Assembly: GCF_002860345.1 (NCBI RefSeq)
Contig: NZ_NMYC01000006.1
Span: 32,460 to 96,459, forward strand
Source: Bifidobacterium anseris
GTDB taxonomy: Bacteria; Actinomycetota; Actinomycetes; Actinomycetales; Bifidobacteriaceae
Reading direction: 5' to 3'
DNA: 64,000 bases
Below the pieces are notes generated by a model, which was not told the origin of the DNA, made no database searches, and saw only the letters and a program-made list of their open reading frames with translations. The position numbers were made by a program, and so were the translations under genes. Shown piece by piece: positions 17,863 through 28,001 of the stretch (positions within the stretch are counted from its first letter, which is position 1; the number at the start of each line of letters is the position of its first letter).

Positions 17863-17997
17863 GCGCCGCAGCAACGCCGAGCAGCGCTCCCCCGCCACAT
17901 TTTATTTTTTTGATTTCTTCGCTCCGCGTCCACAGCCAGTGTAGGCTCGGGACTATCGGCGCCGCCGCCGGCGACGCGTTGGACGGGAGGTGCGGCG

Positions 17998-18834
17998 ATG
18001 GTCGCGAAACGGGAATCGAAACGTGCACGCGTCACGCGCATGCACCGCGAATACGATCAGCTGTGCGAATTCATTCCGGTCACGAAATGCCAGCTCGACT
18101 ACACGACGCCCTTCGAACTGATCGTCGCGACGGTGCTCAGCGCACAGACGACCGACCGGCGCGTCAACAGCGTCACGCCGGCACTGTTCGCGCAGTATCC
18201 AAACGCGGATGCACTCGCGCAGGCGAACATCGCCGATGTAGAATCGATCATCCGCACGCTGGGCTTCTACCGAATGAAAAGCAAACACATCATCGAGCTT
18301 GCGCAGGTGCTTGTGACGCGCTTCGGCGGCGGCGTGCCGCATACGATGGAGGAGCTGACGTCGCTGCCCGGCGTTGGCCGCAAGACCGCGAACGTCGTGC
18401 TCGGCAACGCGTTCCACATTCCGGGATTCCCGGTGGACACGCATGTCATTCGCGTCACCGGACGGCTCGGCTGGCGTGACAGCGACGAAATCGCCCCCGA
18501 GGACATCGAACATGATGTGACGGCCGCGTTCCCGCCCGAAGAGTGGACCGATCTGTCGCACCGCCTCATCATCTTCGGGCGCACATTGTGCACGGCGCGC
18601 GCGCCGCAATGCGCATGGTGCCCGCTCAATGACTCGTGCCCGAGTGCCACAGACTTCCTCGATATGCCCGCGGCGCGCACCGGCACACGGCGGCCGGCGA
18701 AGCGCACGACGACATCGGCGAAATCGACGAAGCGCACGACGAAATCGACGACACGCAAATCATCGTCATCGACGAAACGAACGTCGTCGACCGCCACACG
18801 CAAAGCCGCCACGGACAAACCCATACCACAGTAG
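17998..18834 (+). CDS. nth: Endonuclease III with a basic Ser/Thr/Lys tail
   Basis: This DNA glycosylase/AP lyase removes oxidised pyrimidines. The HhH-GPD core shows the helix-hairpin-helix LPGVGRKTAN with catalytic Lys129, the catalytic Asp147 (PVDTHVIR), and the iron-sulfur motif C-x6-C-x2-C-x5-C (Cys198, 205, 208, 214). The core ends near residue 225; a further 53 residues are made almost only of Lys, Arg, Ser and Thr in a repetitive order, about 50 more than a standard Nth of roughly 215-225 residues. GGGAGGTG precedes the ATG at 17998. Confidence 0.93.
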   Translation: MVAKRESKRARVTRMHREYDQLCEFIPVTKCQLDYTTPFELIVATVLSAQTTDRRVNSVTPALFAQYPNADALAQANIADVESIIRTLGFYRMKSKHIIELAQVLVTRFGGGVPHTMEELTSLPGVGRKTANVVLGNAFHIPGFPVDTHVIRVTGRLGWRDSDEIAPEDIEHDVTAAFPPEEWTDLSHRLIIFGRTLCTARAPQCAWCPLNDSCPSATDFLDMPAARTGTRRPAKRTTTSAKSTKRTTKSTTRKSSSSTKRTSSTATRKAATDKPIPQ

Positions 18835-18845
18835 TCGTCTACCGA

Positions 18846-18851
18846 TATACT
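18846..18851 (+). promoter_or_regulatory. -10 element for a leaderless mRNA
   Basis: TATACT is followed by eight nt and the ATG at 18860. No Shine-Dalgarno sequence is present in the spacer. Confidence 0.5.
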
Positions 18852-18859
18852 GCACACTC

Positions 18860-20401
18860 ATGCATACCCGGGAATCCCGCGGCGCGCGCGTCGCGCCATG
18901 GATCGTGTTCGCCGCGATCATCGCCGTCGCAGCCATCGTCGCAGCGTTCTTCTTCATGCGAGGACGCGACGGCGGCGCGACGCCATGGAGCGGCCGCTCA
19001 CGCGAATACACGGTCGGCCTGACCGACCAGCCGACATCGCTCGACATCCGCACGAACGACGAGCGCGGCGTCGAGCAGGCGCTCGTCGGCAACGTCTACG
19101 AGACACTGCTGACGACAGGCGACGACGTCTCCATCGCCTCGAACCTCGTCGCGCGCTGGGTGCCGTCGACCGACGGGCTGCATTATTCATTCATCCTGCG
19201 CGACGGACTGACCTTCGCCGACGGCAGCGCGCTCGACGCGAGCGCCGTCGTCGCGTCGCTGCAGCGCACGATCACCGATCAGCATGTCGGCTACGAGGAA
19301 CTCGGCGACGTCGCCACCGTGCGCAACACGAGCGACTCGCAGTTCACAATCGATCTGCACAAGCCGAATCCGCGGCTGCTGTGGGCGCTCACCGGACGCG
19401 CCGGCATCGTCTACAACGTGCGCGCGGCGCAGCGCGCCGGCGACGACTACGCGCGCCACGCCTACGGTTCGGGCCCCTTCGACGTCGCGACCAGCGACGG
19501 ATCGTCGATTACGCTGACGCGTAACGACCACTACTGGGGGCGCAAGGCGGCGGCGGCGCGCATCCGCCTCGCGTATTACAAGGACGAGGCGGCGCTCGCC
19601 GACGCGGCTGAGGCGGGCAATCTCGACGTCGCGCTGCCGCGTGAGGCGGCGACGGCGCGGCGGCTCGCGAAGCACGACGGGCTGCGCGTCGACGACGGGT
19701 TGGGGATGCGCCAGACGCTGCTCGCGCTCAACAGCGCGCAGGAGAGCCCGTTCTCTGATGTGCAGGTGCGGCAGCTCACGCGCTACGCGATCGACGCGGC
19801 CGGCATCGCGAAAACGCAGCCGGAGTCGGCGGCGCAGCTGTCGGGGCCGATCGGGCAGCTGCAGCCGGGTTACGTCGATCTGAACGACCTGTTCCCCTAC
19901 GACGAGGCGAAGGCAGCGTCGATGCGCGCCTACTTCCCCTACGCGTATTTCCATGAGTTCACCGTGCTCACCGATGAGACGCATCGCGCGGTCGGCGAAC
20001 AGATCACGGCGACCTTCAACGATGTGCTGTCGATGCCGGCGACGCTTGAGGTCGTCGATACGGACGAGCTGACGAAACGCGTCGCCGGCGGCGACTACGA
20101 CTGCGCGCTCGTCACGCTTGAGGGAATCGACGACTACCGCAACTTCGTCGACGGATCGCCGATGTTCCATTATCAGAACGGCGAGGCGCAGCGCATCTAC
20201 GAGGATGCGCTCGCCAAGACCGACTACAACGAGTACCGCGAGCGCATGCGCGACTTCGACCGCGTCGTCAGCCAGGACGCGGCGAGCGCATGGCTGTACG
20301 AGAACAAGGATTTCGTCGTCGCGAAACGCGCGGTCAGCGGCGTCGCGGCGCAGAATTCGTCGTGGCGGCTGCCGCTCGCCGGGCTGACGTCGCGCGGCTG
20401 A
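18860..20401 (+). CDS. Membrane-anchored family 5 substrate-binding protein, orphan
   Basis: The 513-residue product matches extracellular solute-binding proteins of peptide/nickel ABC importers (SBP family 5): YTVGLTDQPTSLDIR near the start, NVYETLLT, HYSFILRDGLTFADG and GSGPFDVATSDG. It has one N-terminal membrane helix (about residues 12-33) with no lipobox Cys, so it is predicted to stay membrane-anchored and not become a lipoprotein. No permease or ATPase gene is next to it; it may share a distant permease or act as a sensor or chaperone. ATG at 18860 is predicted to be leaderless. Confidence 0.8.
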   Translation: MHTRESRGARVAPWIVFAAIIAVAAIVAAFFFMRGRDGGATPWSGRSREYTVGLTDQPTSLDIRTNDERGVEQALVGNVYETLLTTGDDVSIASNLVARWVPSTDGLHYSFILRDGLTFADGSALDASAVVASLQRTITDQHVGYEELGDVATVRNTSDSQFTIDLHKPNPRLLWALTGRAGIVYNVRAAQRAGDDYARHAYGSGPFDVATSDGSSITLTRNDHYWGRKAAAARIRLAYYKDEAALADAAEAGNLDVALPREAATARRLAKHDGLRVDDGLGMRQTLLALNSAQESPFSDVQVRQLTRYAIDAAGIAKTQPESAAQLSGPIGQLQPGYVDLNDLFPYDEAKAASMRAYFPYAYFHEFTVLTDETHRAVGEQITATFNDVLSMPATLEVVDTDELTKRVAGGDYDCALVTLEGIDDYRNFVDGSPMFHYQNGEAQRIYEDALAKTDYNEYRERMRDFDRVVSQDAASAWLYENKDFVVAKRAVSGVAAQNSSWRLPLAGLTSRG

Positions 20402-20526
20402 CGAGACAGCCGCCGGCACAGCCGGAAACATCGACGAAATCACACGTCTCGCCGCACGGTTCAGCACACCGCGAAACGCAAGCGGCGAGCCGTATGCGCG
20501 GCGGCGATGATGTCATAGACGCTTTT

Positions 20527-20532
20527 TACACT
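20527..20532 (+). promoter_or_regulatory. -10 element for a leaderless valS mRNA
   Basis: TACACT, preceded by a T-run, is followed by seven nt and the valS ATG. No Shine-Dalgarno sequence is present. Confidence 0.55.
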
Positions 20533-20539
20533 GACGGTT

Positions 20540-23320
20540 ATGACTGATAGCGAAGACATCTCCATCAGCGCCAATCTCACCCCCCTCCCCGACCGCGTAG
20601 GCGTGGACGGTCTTGAGGACAAGTGGCGCGCCGTCTGGGACGAAGACGGCACCTACACCTTCCACAATCCCGGCGAGCGCAGCGCCGTCTATTCGATCGA
20701 CACGCCGCCGCCCACCGTCTCCGGCCATCTGCACGTCGGCCACGTGTTCTCGTACACGCACACCGACATCATCGCACGCTACAAGCGCATGAACGGCTTC
20801 GAAGTCCTCTACCCGATGGGTTGGGACGACAACGGCCTGCCGACCGAACGCCGCGTGCAGAACTACTACGGCGTGCGCGTCGACACATCGCTGCCCTACG
20901 ACCCCGATTTCAAGCCGCCGTTCGAAGGCACCGAAGGCAAGAAGCTGCAGGCGAAGGATCAGGTGCCGTGCTCGCGGCGCAACTTCATCGAACTGTGCGA
21001 GAAGCTCACCGCGCAGGACGAAAAGCTCTTCGAAGACCTGTGGCGCAGCCTCGGCCTGTCAATCGACTGGTCGCAGACCTACCACACGATCGGCGAGCAT
21101 CCGCGCCGTGTCGCGCAGAAAGCGTTCCTGCGCAACCTCGCGCGCGGCGAAGCCTATCAGAAGGACGCGCCGGGCCTGTGGGACGTCACGTTCCAGACGG
21201 CCGTCGCACAGGCCGAGCTCGAATCGCGCGAATACCCGGGCTTCTACCACCGCATCGCGTTCCGCTTCGAGGACGGCACGCCGATCTACATCGAGACGAC
21301 GCGCCCCGAACTGCTCTCCGCATGCGTCGCGCTCATCGCGCACCCGGACGACGAACGCTACAAGCCGTACTTCGGCAAGATGGTGACGTCGCCGCTCTAC
21401 CACGTCGAAGTGCCGATCCTCGCGCACCCGGCCGCCGAAATGGACAAGGGCGCCGGCATCGCGATGTGCTGCACCTTCGGCGACATGACCGACGTCGAAT
21501 GGTGGCGTGACCTGCATCTGCCGACCCGTTCGATCATCCAGCGCAACGGCCGCATCATCATGGACACGCCGGACTGGATCCGCGACGAGCAGGGCCGCGC
21601 CTACTTCGAGGCGATCGAAGGAAAGACGACGTTCTCGGCGCGCAAGGAGGTCGTCGAACAGCTGCAGGCCGCCGGCGACATGGACGGCGAGCCGAAGCCG
21701 ACGATGCGTATGACGAACTTCTACGAGAAGGGCGACAAGCCGCTCGAAATCGTCACCTCGCGCCAGTGGTACCTCGAGAACGGCGGCACGAACAAGCGTC
21801 TCAACGCCGAACTCATCGAACGTGGCAAGGAACTCAACTTCTACCCCGACTTCATGCGCGTGCGCTACGAGAACTGGGTGCACGGCCTCAACGGCGACTG
21901 GCTGATCTCGCGTCAGCGCTTCTTCGGCGTCCCGTTCCCGCTGTGGTACGCGCTCGACGAGAACGGCGAGCCCGACTATGCGAACCCGCTGACACCGAGC
22001 GAGGACCGTCTGCCGATCGACCCGTCGATCGACGTGCCGGAAGGCTACAGCGAGGAACAGCGCAACCAGCCGAACGGCTTCATGGCCGAGCCGGACATCA
22101 TGGACACGTGGGCGACCTCGTCGCTGACGCCGCAGATCGTCACGAAGTGGGCGGAACCGGGCGAAGAGAATGAATCGTTCTTCAAGTCGACGTTCCCGAT
22201 GGATCTGCGCCCGCAGGGACAGGACATCATCCGCACGTGGCTGTTCAGCACAATCGACCGCGCCGACCTTGAAAACCATTGCCTGCCGTGGGCGAACGCG
22301 ACGCTCTCCGGATGGATCCTCGACCCCGACCACAAGAAGATGTCGAAGTCGAAGGGCAACGTCGTCGTCCCGAACGAACCGATCAAGAAGTTCGGCGCCG
22401 ACGCCGTGCGCTACTGGGCGGCCTCGGCACGCCTCGGCCTCGACGCGACCTACGACGAAGGCCAGATGAAAATCGGCCGCAGGCTCGCGATCAAGCTGCT
22501 CAACGCAACGAAGTTCGCGCTCGCGATCGGTCGCGAGGACGAGCAGCATCATGTCGGCGAGGCGGCGACGGCCACGTGGAATCCGCAGGACGTCACCGAA
22601 CCGCTCGATCGCGCCGCAATGGCGAAGATGGCGAAGGTCGTGCTGGACGCGACCGAATCGCTCGAGAACTACGAGCATTCGAAAGCGCTCGAAACGATCG
22701 AGGACTTCTTCTGGCAGTTCTGCGACGACTACATCGAACTCGTCAAGAACCGCGCCTACGGCACCGCCGAATCGACCGGCAACACGCCGAGCCCACAGGC
22801 CGTCAAGTCGGCGCGTACGACGCTCGGCCTCGGTCTGGACGCCTTCACGCGTCTGCTGGCGCCGTTCCTGCCGTACACGACCGAAGAAGTGTGGAGCTGG
22901 ATGCATGCCGGCGAAGGTTCGGTGCACCGCGCGCCGTGGCCGAAGCCGCTGCCCTATGCGGCCGCCGCGTTCAAGGCATCGCCGGATCTGCTCGCGCAGG
23001 CGGGCCATGCGCTCACGGCGCTGCGCGGCATCAAGTCGAAGGCGAAGGTCTCGATGAAGACGCCGATCCTGTCCGTCATGCTCAATGTCAGCGACGAGAT
23101 GCGCGACGCGCTCACGCCGGCGCTCGGCGACATTGCTGAAGCGGCGCGCGTGACCGGACGGATCACGCTGCGCAAGGCGGGCGACCTGATGGAAAAGTAC
23201 GCACGCCCGAAGCAGCCCGCTGAGAACGCCGACGCCCCGGCCGCAACGACCGAGGAGGAGACGATCGTCGTCGCCGACAGCGAGCTCGGCGAACCGCCGG
23301 CCAAGAAGCCGAAGCAGTGA
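20540..23320 (+). CDS. valS: Valyl-tRNA synthetase
   Basis: This class I synthetase charges tRNA-Val in the cytoplasm. The 926-residue protein has the HIGH motif as HLHVGH (residues 63-68), a CP1 editing domain (about 200-400) and the KMSKS motif as KKMSKSKGN, followed by the helical anticodon-binding domain. The usual C-terminal tRNA-binding coiled coil is short and is replaced by an acidic/Lys tail. The stretch GWDDNGLPTERRVQNYYGV is typical of a distinct actinobacterial ValRS branch. The ATG at 20540 is predicted to be leaderless. Confidence 0.97.
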   Translation: MTDSEDISISANLTPLPDRVGVDGLEDKWRAVWDEDGTYTFHNPGERSAVYSIDTPPPTVSGHLHVGHVFSYTHTDIIARYKRMNGFEVLYPMGWDDNGLPTERRVQNYYGVRVDTSLPYDPDFKPPFEGTEGKKLQAKDQVPCSRRNFIELCEKLTAQDEKLFEDLWRSLGLSIDWSQTYHTIGEHPRRVAQKAFLRNLARGEAYQKDAPGLWDVTFQTAVAQAELESREYPGFYHRIAFRFEDGTPIYIETTRPELLSACVALIAHPDDERYKPYFGKMVTSPLYHVEVPILAHPAAEMDKGAGIAMCCTFGDMTDVEWWRDLHLPTRSIIQRNGRIIMDTPDWIRDEQGRAYFEAIEGKTTFSARKEVVEQLQAAGDMDGEPKPTMRMTNFYEKGDKPLEIVTSRQWYLENGGTNKRLNAELIERGKELNFYPDFMRVRYENWVHGLNGDWLISRQRFFGVPFPLWYALDENGEPDYANPLTPSEDRLPIDPSIDVPEGYSEEQRNQPNGFMAEPDIMDTWATSSLTPQIVTKWAEPGEENESFFKSTFPMDLRPQGQDIIRTWLFSTIDRADLENHCLPWANATLSGWILDPDHKKMSKSKGNVVVPNEPIKKFGADAVRYWAASARLGLDATYDEGQMKIGRRLAIKLLNATKFALAIGREDEQHHVGEAATATWNPQDVTEPLDRAAMAKMAKVVLDATESLENYEHSKALETIEDFFWQFCDDYIELVKNRAYGTAESTGNTPSPQAVKSARTTLGLGLDAFTRLLAPFLPYTTEEVWSWMHAGEGSVHRAPWPKPLPYAAAAFKASPDLLAQAGHALTALRGIKSKAKVSMKTPILSVMLNVSDEMRDALTPALGDIAEAARVTGRITLRKAGDLMEKYARPKQPAENADAPAATTEEETIVVADSELGEPPAKKPKQ

Positions 23321-23343
23321 CGATTCCGATCAGCCGCATGCAG

Positions 23344-23374
23344 AAAGCCCCGGACCCAACAGGTCCGGGGCTTT
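23344..23374. terminator. Terminator between valS and the 664-residue secreted protein gene
   Basis: A 13-bp perfect stem (AAAGCCCCGGACC with its complement) has a five-base loop; the stem ends in TTT on plus and its complement also ends in TTT, so it can serve both converging genes. Confidence 0.8.
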
Positions 23375-23443
23375 CCCGTTGTTGTGCCGCTGATGCGGTC
23401 CGCCTGTGCGCTCAGTCACCAACCGCAGCGGGGACGTTCGCCA

Positions 23444-25438
23444 TCAGCTCGCCGCGTGCACGATCAGGAAGCGCGTGCCGAGCGCATCGGGCGTTCCCGT
23501 GACTTCGCCGGCGAGCGCGCCGCCCTTCGCGAGGTCGTCGGCCGTTGCGTCGAGCGCCGACCTGACCGACGCGATGCGCACCGTCTCGTCGATGACCGGC
23601 TGCGTGTCGGCGGCGAGGAACTCGCGCTCCCACGGATTCGCGTCGACGAGCGCCATCCACCCGTCCGCGGAGATCGCCTTCGACGCCGCCTGCTTGTGCG
23701 ATGCGTCGCCGTCGCCGCCAGCGAATTTATCGCCGCCGCCGTCACCGCCAAGCGACGAGGTCACCGATCCGGCGTATTTCGAGATCTCTGCCGACGCATC
23801 GTTGGCCGACGGCGTCACAAGCGTCGACATGTCCTTCGCGCCGTGTGCCGCCTGCTGCCGTTTTTCGGCGTCGGCGATGCGCGCCGCGCGCCGCGCACGC
23901 GCCTGACCGCCGAGTGGATTGCGCAGCCACTGTTCATAAGCCGCCTGCATCAGCGGTGAATCGCGCAAAACCGGCTGCAGCTGCATGCGCACGTCCGCGA
24001 CGCCGCCGGAGCTGCCGCCGTCGGCGAGTTCGTCGGGGAACCGCTGCAGTATCTGCTCGGCCGCGTTCGCCGCGCCGGTGTGTTCGCGCGCCGAGGCGAG
24101 CGTCGCCATCGCCGCGTCGACGCCGGCCATGTCGTCGCCGAGCGTGCCGGAGCCGTTGCGCGCGTTCGTCGCCGCGATCGCCTCGGCGGACGCCGTGCCT
24201 GCGCGCGCGAGGTCGCCGCCGGTCAGGTCGTTGAGTTCGGAGGTATAGACATCGGTGTACGCCATCGAATACGGAATCATCGCGCGCGACAGCTGCCCTT
24301 GGCCGTCCGCGTACATCTGCGCGCCGATGCGCGCCTGTTCGCCGGCCGTCCGCTTGAGTTCGTCGACCAATCCGCCGGTGCCCTGCTGCCGGATGCGCGT
24401 GATGATCCTGTCGACTTCGTCGGCGGCACCGATGTGCTGATAGGCGTCGGAGACGTTGTTGACGGCCGCCGCCAGCCCGGTGACAGCGTGCGCGAGCGGC
24501 GTGTCCCCTTTGAGTTCGCCGGCCGTGCCCATCAGCGCCGTCATCTGCGTCTTCGTGCCGATCGATCCGGATAGATGATTCGTGTACGAGCCGACGTAGG
24601 CGGCCATGTAGTCGTGGAAGGCCTGTTGATGTGCCTTCTTGAGTTTGGCGATCTGCTGCTTGGCGAGCGTGCGTTCCTGATCGCGCAGCTGCGTCAGCGT
24701 CGCGAGGAACGCAGCGTTCGCATTGTCGTCGTCGCGGTCGTCATCATTGTTGATTGCCGCGGTGAGCGTCGCCGACTGTGCACCGAGCGCGCGCAGGCCG
24801 TCGCCGTAGGCGGCCGTCGAATCAGCGGACAATGCGGCGACGGCGATGTCGCCCATCGAGAATTTCGTCGCCTCAACGAAGACTCGCGTATCGAGCGTTG
24901 TGCCGGGCGCGGCCGTCGCCGAGACGACGATCGCGTCGCCGTGCCGACTGATCGCGACGCCTTCGTCGGCGCTCACGTCCTTGACGCCTTGCGCCGGCAA
25001 CGTGAAGGTCACGAATGGCCGCAGCCGCCGCGCATAGCGGCGCGCGGCCTCGTCGACGCGCATGTCCGGCGCGACGCGCACATGGATCTGCACGGTGCCT
25101 TTGGCGTTCGTGAGCGCGGAAGCGTCGACGTTCGGTCCGTTGAGCGCGTAATCGACGTCAATCGTCCACGGCAGCCGTCCGTCTGCCGTCATCGACGTCA
25201 CGTCGCTGTTGGCAGACGCAGATTGGGAAACAGCAGCCAGATAGTAGCGGTGCGCGCCGCCGCTCGTCGTCGCCATCGTGAACACGTCATGTTGGGCGAA
25301 ACGCTCGGCGGCGGCATCGGCGGAGACGACGGATGCCGCAGCGCGCGCTGTGGCATCGGCGATTGCGACTGCGCACGGCACGGCGGCGCATACCGCCACT
25401 GTCGCCGCCGCGCACACCCGTATCCACGCTCGTCGCAT
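23444..25438 (-). CDS. Secreted protein of unknown function
   Basis: I do not recognise the family. The 664-residue product has an N-terminal signal peptide (about residues 1-31, ending IADA) with no lipobox, no C-terminal sorting motif and no further clear membrane helix, so export to the outside or wall space is inferred. The middle (about 230-420) is mostly alpha-helical and Gln/Ala/Lys-rich, while residues 560-600 hold a Gly/Asp-rich linker. ATG at 25438 is chosen because GGAGGGA lies upstream and the signal peptide begins there; upstream in-frame ATGs fall in a short tandem repeat. Confidence 0.65.
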   Translation of the reverse strand: MRRAWIRVCAAATVAVCAAVPCAVAIADATARAAASVVSADAAAERFAQHDVFTMATTSGGAHRYYLAAVSQSASANSDVTSMTADGRLPWTIDVDYALNGPNVDASALTNAKGTVQIHVRVAPDMRVDEAARRYARRLRPFVTFTLPAQGVKDVSADEGVAISRHGDAIVVSATAAPGTTLDTRVFVEATKFSMGDIAVAALSADSTAAYGDGLRALGAQSATLTAAINNDDDRDDDNANAAFLATLTQLRDQERTLAKQQIAKLKKAHQQAFHDYMAAYVGSYTNHLSGSIGTKTQMTALMGTAGELKGDTPLAHAVTGLAAAVNNVSDAYQHIGAADEVDRIITRIRQQGTGGLVDELKRTAGEQARIGAQMYADGQGQLSRAMIPYSMAYTDVYTSELNDLTGGDLARAGTASAEAIAATNARNGSGTLGDDMAGVDAAMATLASAREHTGAANAAEQILQRFPDELADGGSSGGVADVRMQLQPVLRDSPLMQAAYEQWLRNPLGGQARARRAARIADAEKRQQAAHGAKDMSTLVTPSANDASAEISKYAGSVTSSLGGDGGGDKFAGGDGDASHKQAASKAISADGWMALVDANPWEREFLAADTQPVIDETVRIASVRSALDATADDLAKGGALAGEVTGTPDALGTRFLIVHAAS

Positions 25439-25468
25439 CCCGTGCTCCCTCCGCCGTCCCGTTCGCCG

Positions 25469-25512
25469 TGAGTCATTCATGAGTCGTTCATGGGTCATTC
25501 ATGAGTCGTTGT
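25469..25512. repeat. Four-copy 11-bp tandem repeat upstream of the secreted-protein gene
   Basis: Units of the form (A/G)GTC(A/G)TTCATG repeat four times, alternating two variants, so a 22-bp period is also visible. It lies 30-75 nt upstream of the 664-residue gene, in its likely promoter or leader. Confidence 0.65.
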
Positions 25513-25598
25513 GCGGACGGCTTTGCGCGCCGCCGCTCACGTCTCCTCCACCCTAGTCGCAGCCGCTGAGGCCGCCTCCTCCGTCGGCGAAGCGCAAA

Positions 25599-26006
25599 TC
25601 ACGCGAAGATGTCGAGGACGCCGGCGTCGCCTCCCTGCTCGGCGATGCGACGATGTCGCCGCTTCGTCTCGGTTACGACGAATTCACGGTACTGTTCGGC
25701 GATTTCGACGTCGAGGCCAGCGGCCTGCGCGACGAGACGCAGCCGTTCCATCTGCTGCTCCTCGCGCGCATAGTCGGCGGCGGCGAAACCGGCGCGTGCC
25801 TTGAGCGCACCTACCTGCGCGGTCGCCTTGAATCGTTCGGCGAGCAGTGCGACGATTGCCATGTCGATGTTGTCGATCGATGCGCGCAATGTGTCGATGC
25901 GTTCTACAATGTGCTGCATCTGCGGGTCATCCGATTGTGCGAAGGCGTCGATGTCGGTCGCCTCCTCGCGCGCGTCGGCGCGCCAGCCATCCTCCGTGGT
26001 AGTCAT
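25599..26006 (-). CDS. Chorismate mutase, AroQ class
   Basis: This small helical enzyme rearranges chorismate to prephenate on the route to phenylalanine and tyrosine. The 135-residue protein has the AroQ pattern: RIDTLRASIDNIDMAIVALL, ERFKATAQVGALKAR and the C-terminal helix with AEQYREFVVTETKRRHR. About 30 acidic residues precede the fold. ATG at 26006 follows AAGGTGG; an ATG three codons upstream lacks a site. No other aromatic-pathway gene is adjacent. Confidence 0.85.
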   Translation of the reverse strand: MTTTEDGWRADAREEATDIDAFAQSDDPQMQHIVERIDTLRASIDNIDMAIVALLAERFKATAQVGALKARAGFAAADYAREEQQMERLRLVAQAAGLDVEIAEQYREFVVTETKRRHRRIAEQGGDAGVLDIFA

Positions 26007-26060
26007 GCGTTCCACCTTAGCGCGCGGTGTGGTTAGCGCGACGCGGCGCGGATATGCGAA

Positions 26061-26086
26061 ACGGGGGCGGCAGTGCCGTCCCCCGT
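26061..26086 (-). terminator. Hairpin downstream of rho
   Basis: ACGGGGGCGGC pairs with GCCGTCCCCCGT with one bulged base and a three-base loop. On the minus strand it follows the rho stop codon by about 30 nt; the T-run is weak. Confidence 0.5.
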
Positions 26087-26117
26087 CAGCAATCGGATGA
26101 TCAACTGACCGAAAAGA

Positions 26118-28001
26118 TCAGTTGCTGTTGAGCGAGCCGCCGCCCTGTTGGACGAGCGCGGCGAAGAAATCACGGTTCGTCATCGTCTTCTTCAGGCGCG
26201 GCACGAGCGTCTGGTAGGCCTGCTCGGGTTCGAGACCGCCGAGCAGACGGCGCAGACGGTAGATGATTGGCAGCGTTTGCGGATCGGTGATGAGCTCCTC
26301 GCGGCGCGTGCCGGACGCGTTGATGTCGACGGCCGGGAACATGCGCTTGTCGGCGAGTTCGCGGCTCAGGCGCAGCTCCATGTTGCCGGTGCCCTTGAAC
26401 TCCTCGAAGATGACCTCGTCCATCTTCGAGCCGGTTTCGACGAGCGCCGACGAGATGATCGTCAGCGAGCCGCCGTTTTCGATGTTGCGCGCCGCGCCGA
26501 AGAACTTCTTCGGCGGATAGAGCGCCTGCGCGTCGACGCCGCCGGACAGGATGCGTCCCGAAGCCGGCGCGGCGATGTTGTAGGCGCGCGCGAGTCGCGT
26601 CATCGAATCGAGCAGCACGACGACGTCCTGGCCGAGTTCGACAAGACGCTTCGCGCGTTCGATCGCGAGTTCGGCGACCGTCGTGTGGTCGGAGGCGGGG
26701 CGATCGAAGGTCGACGAGATGACCTCGCCCTGCACGGTGCGCTCCATGTCGGTGACCTCTTCGGGTCGTTCGTCGACGAGGACGACCATCAGATAGACCT
26801 CAGGGTTGTTCGTCGCGATCGCGTTTGCGATGTTCTGCAGCGTGATCGTCTTGCCGGCCTTCGGCGGCGAGACGATCAGGCCGCGCTGGCCTTTGCCAAT
26901 CGGCGAGACGATATCGATGAGACGTCCGGTCAGGCGGTTCGCCGTCGTCTCCATCTTGAGTCGCTCGTTCGGGTAGAGCGGCGTGAGCTTGCTGAACTGC
27001 GGGCGTCGCGCGGCCTCTTCGACGCTCATGCCGTTGATTGAATCGATCGACTGCAGCGGCACGAACTTCTGACGCTGATTGCGGCGGTCGCCCTCGTGCG
27101 GCGTGCGGATCGAGCCCTTGACGGCGTCGCCTTTGCGCAGGCCGTACTTCTTGACCTGACCCATGCTCACATACACGTCGTTCGGGCCGGGCAGATAGCC
27201 GGAAGTGCGGATGAACGCGTAGGAGTCGAGCACATCGACGATGCCGGCGACCGGCACGAGGTCGTCGCGCTGCGCGCTCGCGTCGTCGCGGCGGTTCTCG
27301 TTGTCGCGGCCGCGTCCGCGGCGGTTGTTATTGCGATCGTTGCGGTCATTGCGATTGTTGTTGCGTTCATTGCGATCGTTGCGTCCGCGACGGTTCTCGC
27401 GCTGCTCGTCGTTGCTGTGCGACGGCACGCCCGGTAGCGCGTCGAGGATCTCGTCAAGATTGACGTTCTCGCCGGCGGGTGGCGCCGGCAGACGGCGACG
27501 GACGGCGCGCTGTTCCTCGTGTCCGCGGCGCGCGCGGCGCTTCGGCTGGTCGTCGATATCGAAAGAGTTCTGCTGCTGCGGCTGACGCTGTTCGGACTGC
27601 GCGGCGGCCTCGTCGTGGCGCTTGCGCACACGACGGGCAGTGACGTGCATCTCCATATTGCTTTCCGGTTTCGGCTCGTCGATGACGACCTTCGTCGACG
27701 ATGCGGATTCCTTCGATTCCGGCTGCTTCGACGTGGACTGTGTCGACGCGGACTGTGCCGCTGCGGCCTGTGCGGCGCGCGCGGCCGCCGACGGCTCCGT
27801 CACGACCGGCTGCCAATCCTTGGTCTGCTTCGGCGCGCGCACGGTGACCCCCGCCGGCGCGGCCTCACCATTGCGCGCGGCCTGCAACGTTGCAAGCAAT
27901 GCGCCCTTGCGCATCGTCGAAACGCCACGCAGACCCATCTGCTTGGCGAGTTCCTTGAGCTCAGGAAGCTTCATGTCTTCTAGTTTCGAGGTTGTAACCA
28001 C
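26118..28001 (-). CDS. rho: Transcription termination factor Rho
   Basis: Rho is the hexameric RNA helicase that ends transcription at unstructured C-rich RNA. The protein has the N-terminal SAP-like helix motif ([16 protein letters not shown]), a long low-complexity insertion rich in Arg, Asn and Asp (about residues 140-260), the OSD RNA-binding fold, and a RecA-type ATPase core with PPKAGKT (Walker A), [10 protein letters not shown], the Q loop [20 protein letters not shown] and R-loop [11 protein letters not shown] at 28001 is chosen because AAAGG precedes it by nine nt; ATG at 28025 is in frame but without a site. The insertion is typical for high-GC Gram-positives. Confidence 0.93.
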   Translation of the reverse strand: MVTTSKLEDMKLPELKELAKQMGLRGVSTMRKGALLATLQAARNGEAAPAGVTVRAPKQTKDWQPVVTEPSAAARAAQAAAAQSASTQSTSKQPESKESASSTKVVIDEPKPESNMEMHVTARRVRKRHDEAAAQSEQRQPQQQNSFDIDDQPKRRARRGHEEQRAVRRRLPAPPAGENVNLDEILDALPGVPSHSNDEQRENRRGRNDRNERNNNRNDRNDRNNNRRGRGRDNENRRDDASAQRDDLVPVAGIVDVLDSYAFIRTSGYLPGPNDVYVSMGQVKKYGLRKGDAVKGSIRTPHEGDRRNQRQKFVPLQSIDSINGMSVEEAARRPQFSKLTPLYPNERLKMETTANRLTGRLIDIVSPIGKGQRGLIVSPPKAGKTITLQNIANAIATNNPEVYLMVVLVDERPEEVTDMERTVQGEVISSTFDRPASDHTTVAELAIERAKRLVELGQDVVVLLDSMTRLARAYNIAAPASGRILSGGVDAQALYPPKKFFGAARNIENGGSLTIISSALVETGSKMDEVIFEEFKGTGNMELRLSRELADKRMFPAVDINASGTRREELITDPQTLPIIYRLRRLLGGLEPEQAYQTLVPRLKKTMTNRDFFAALVQQGGGSLNSN

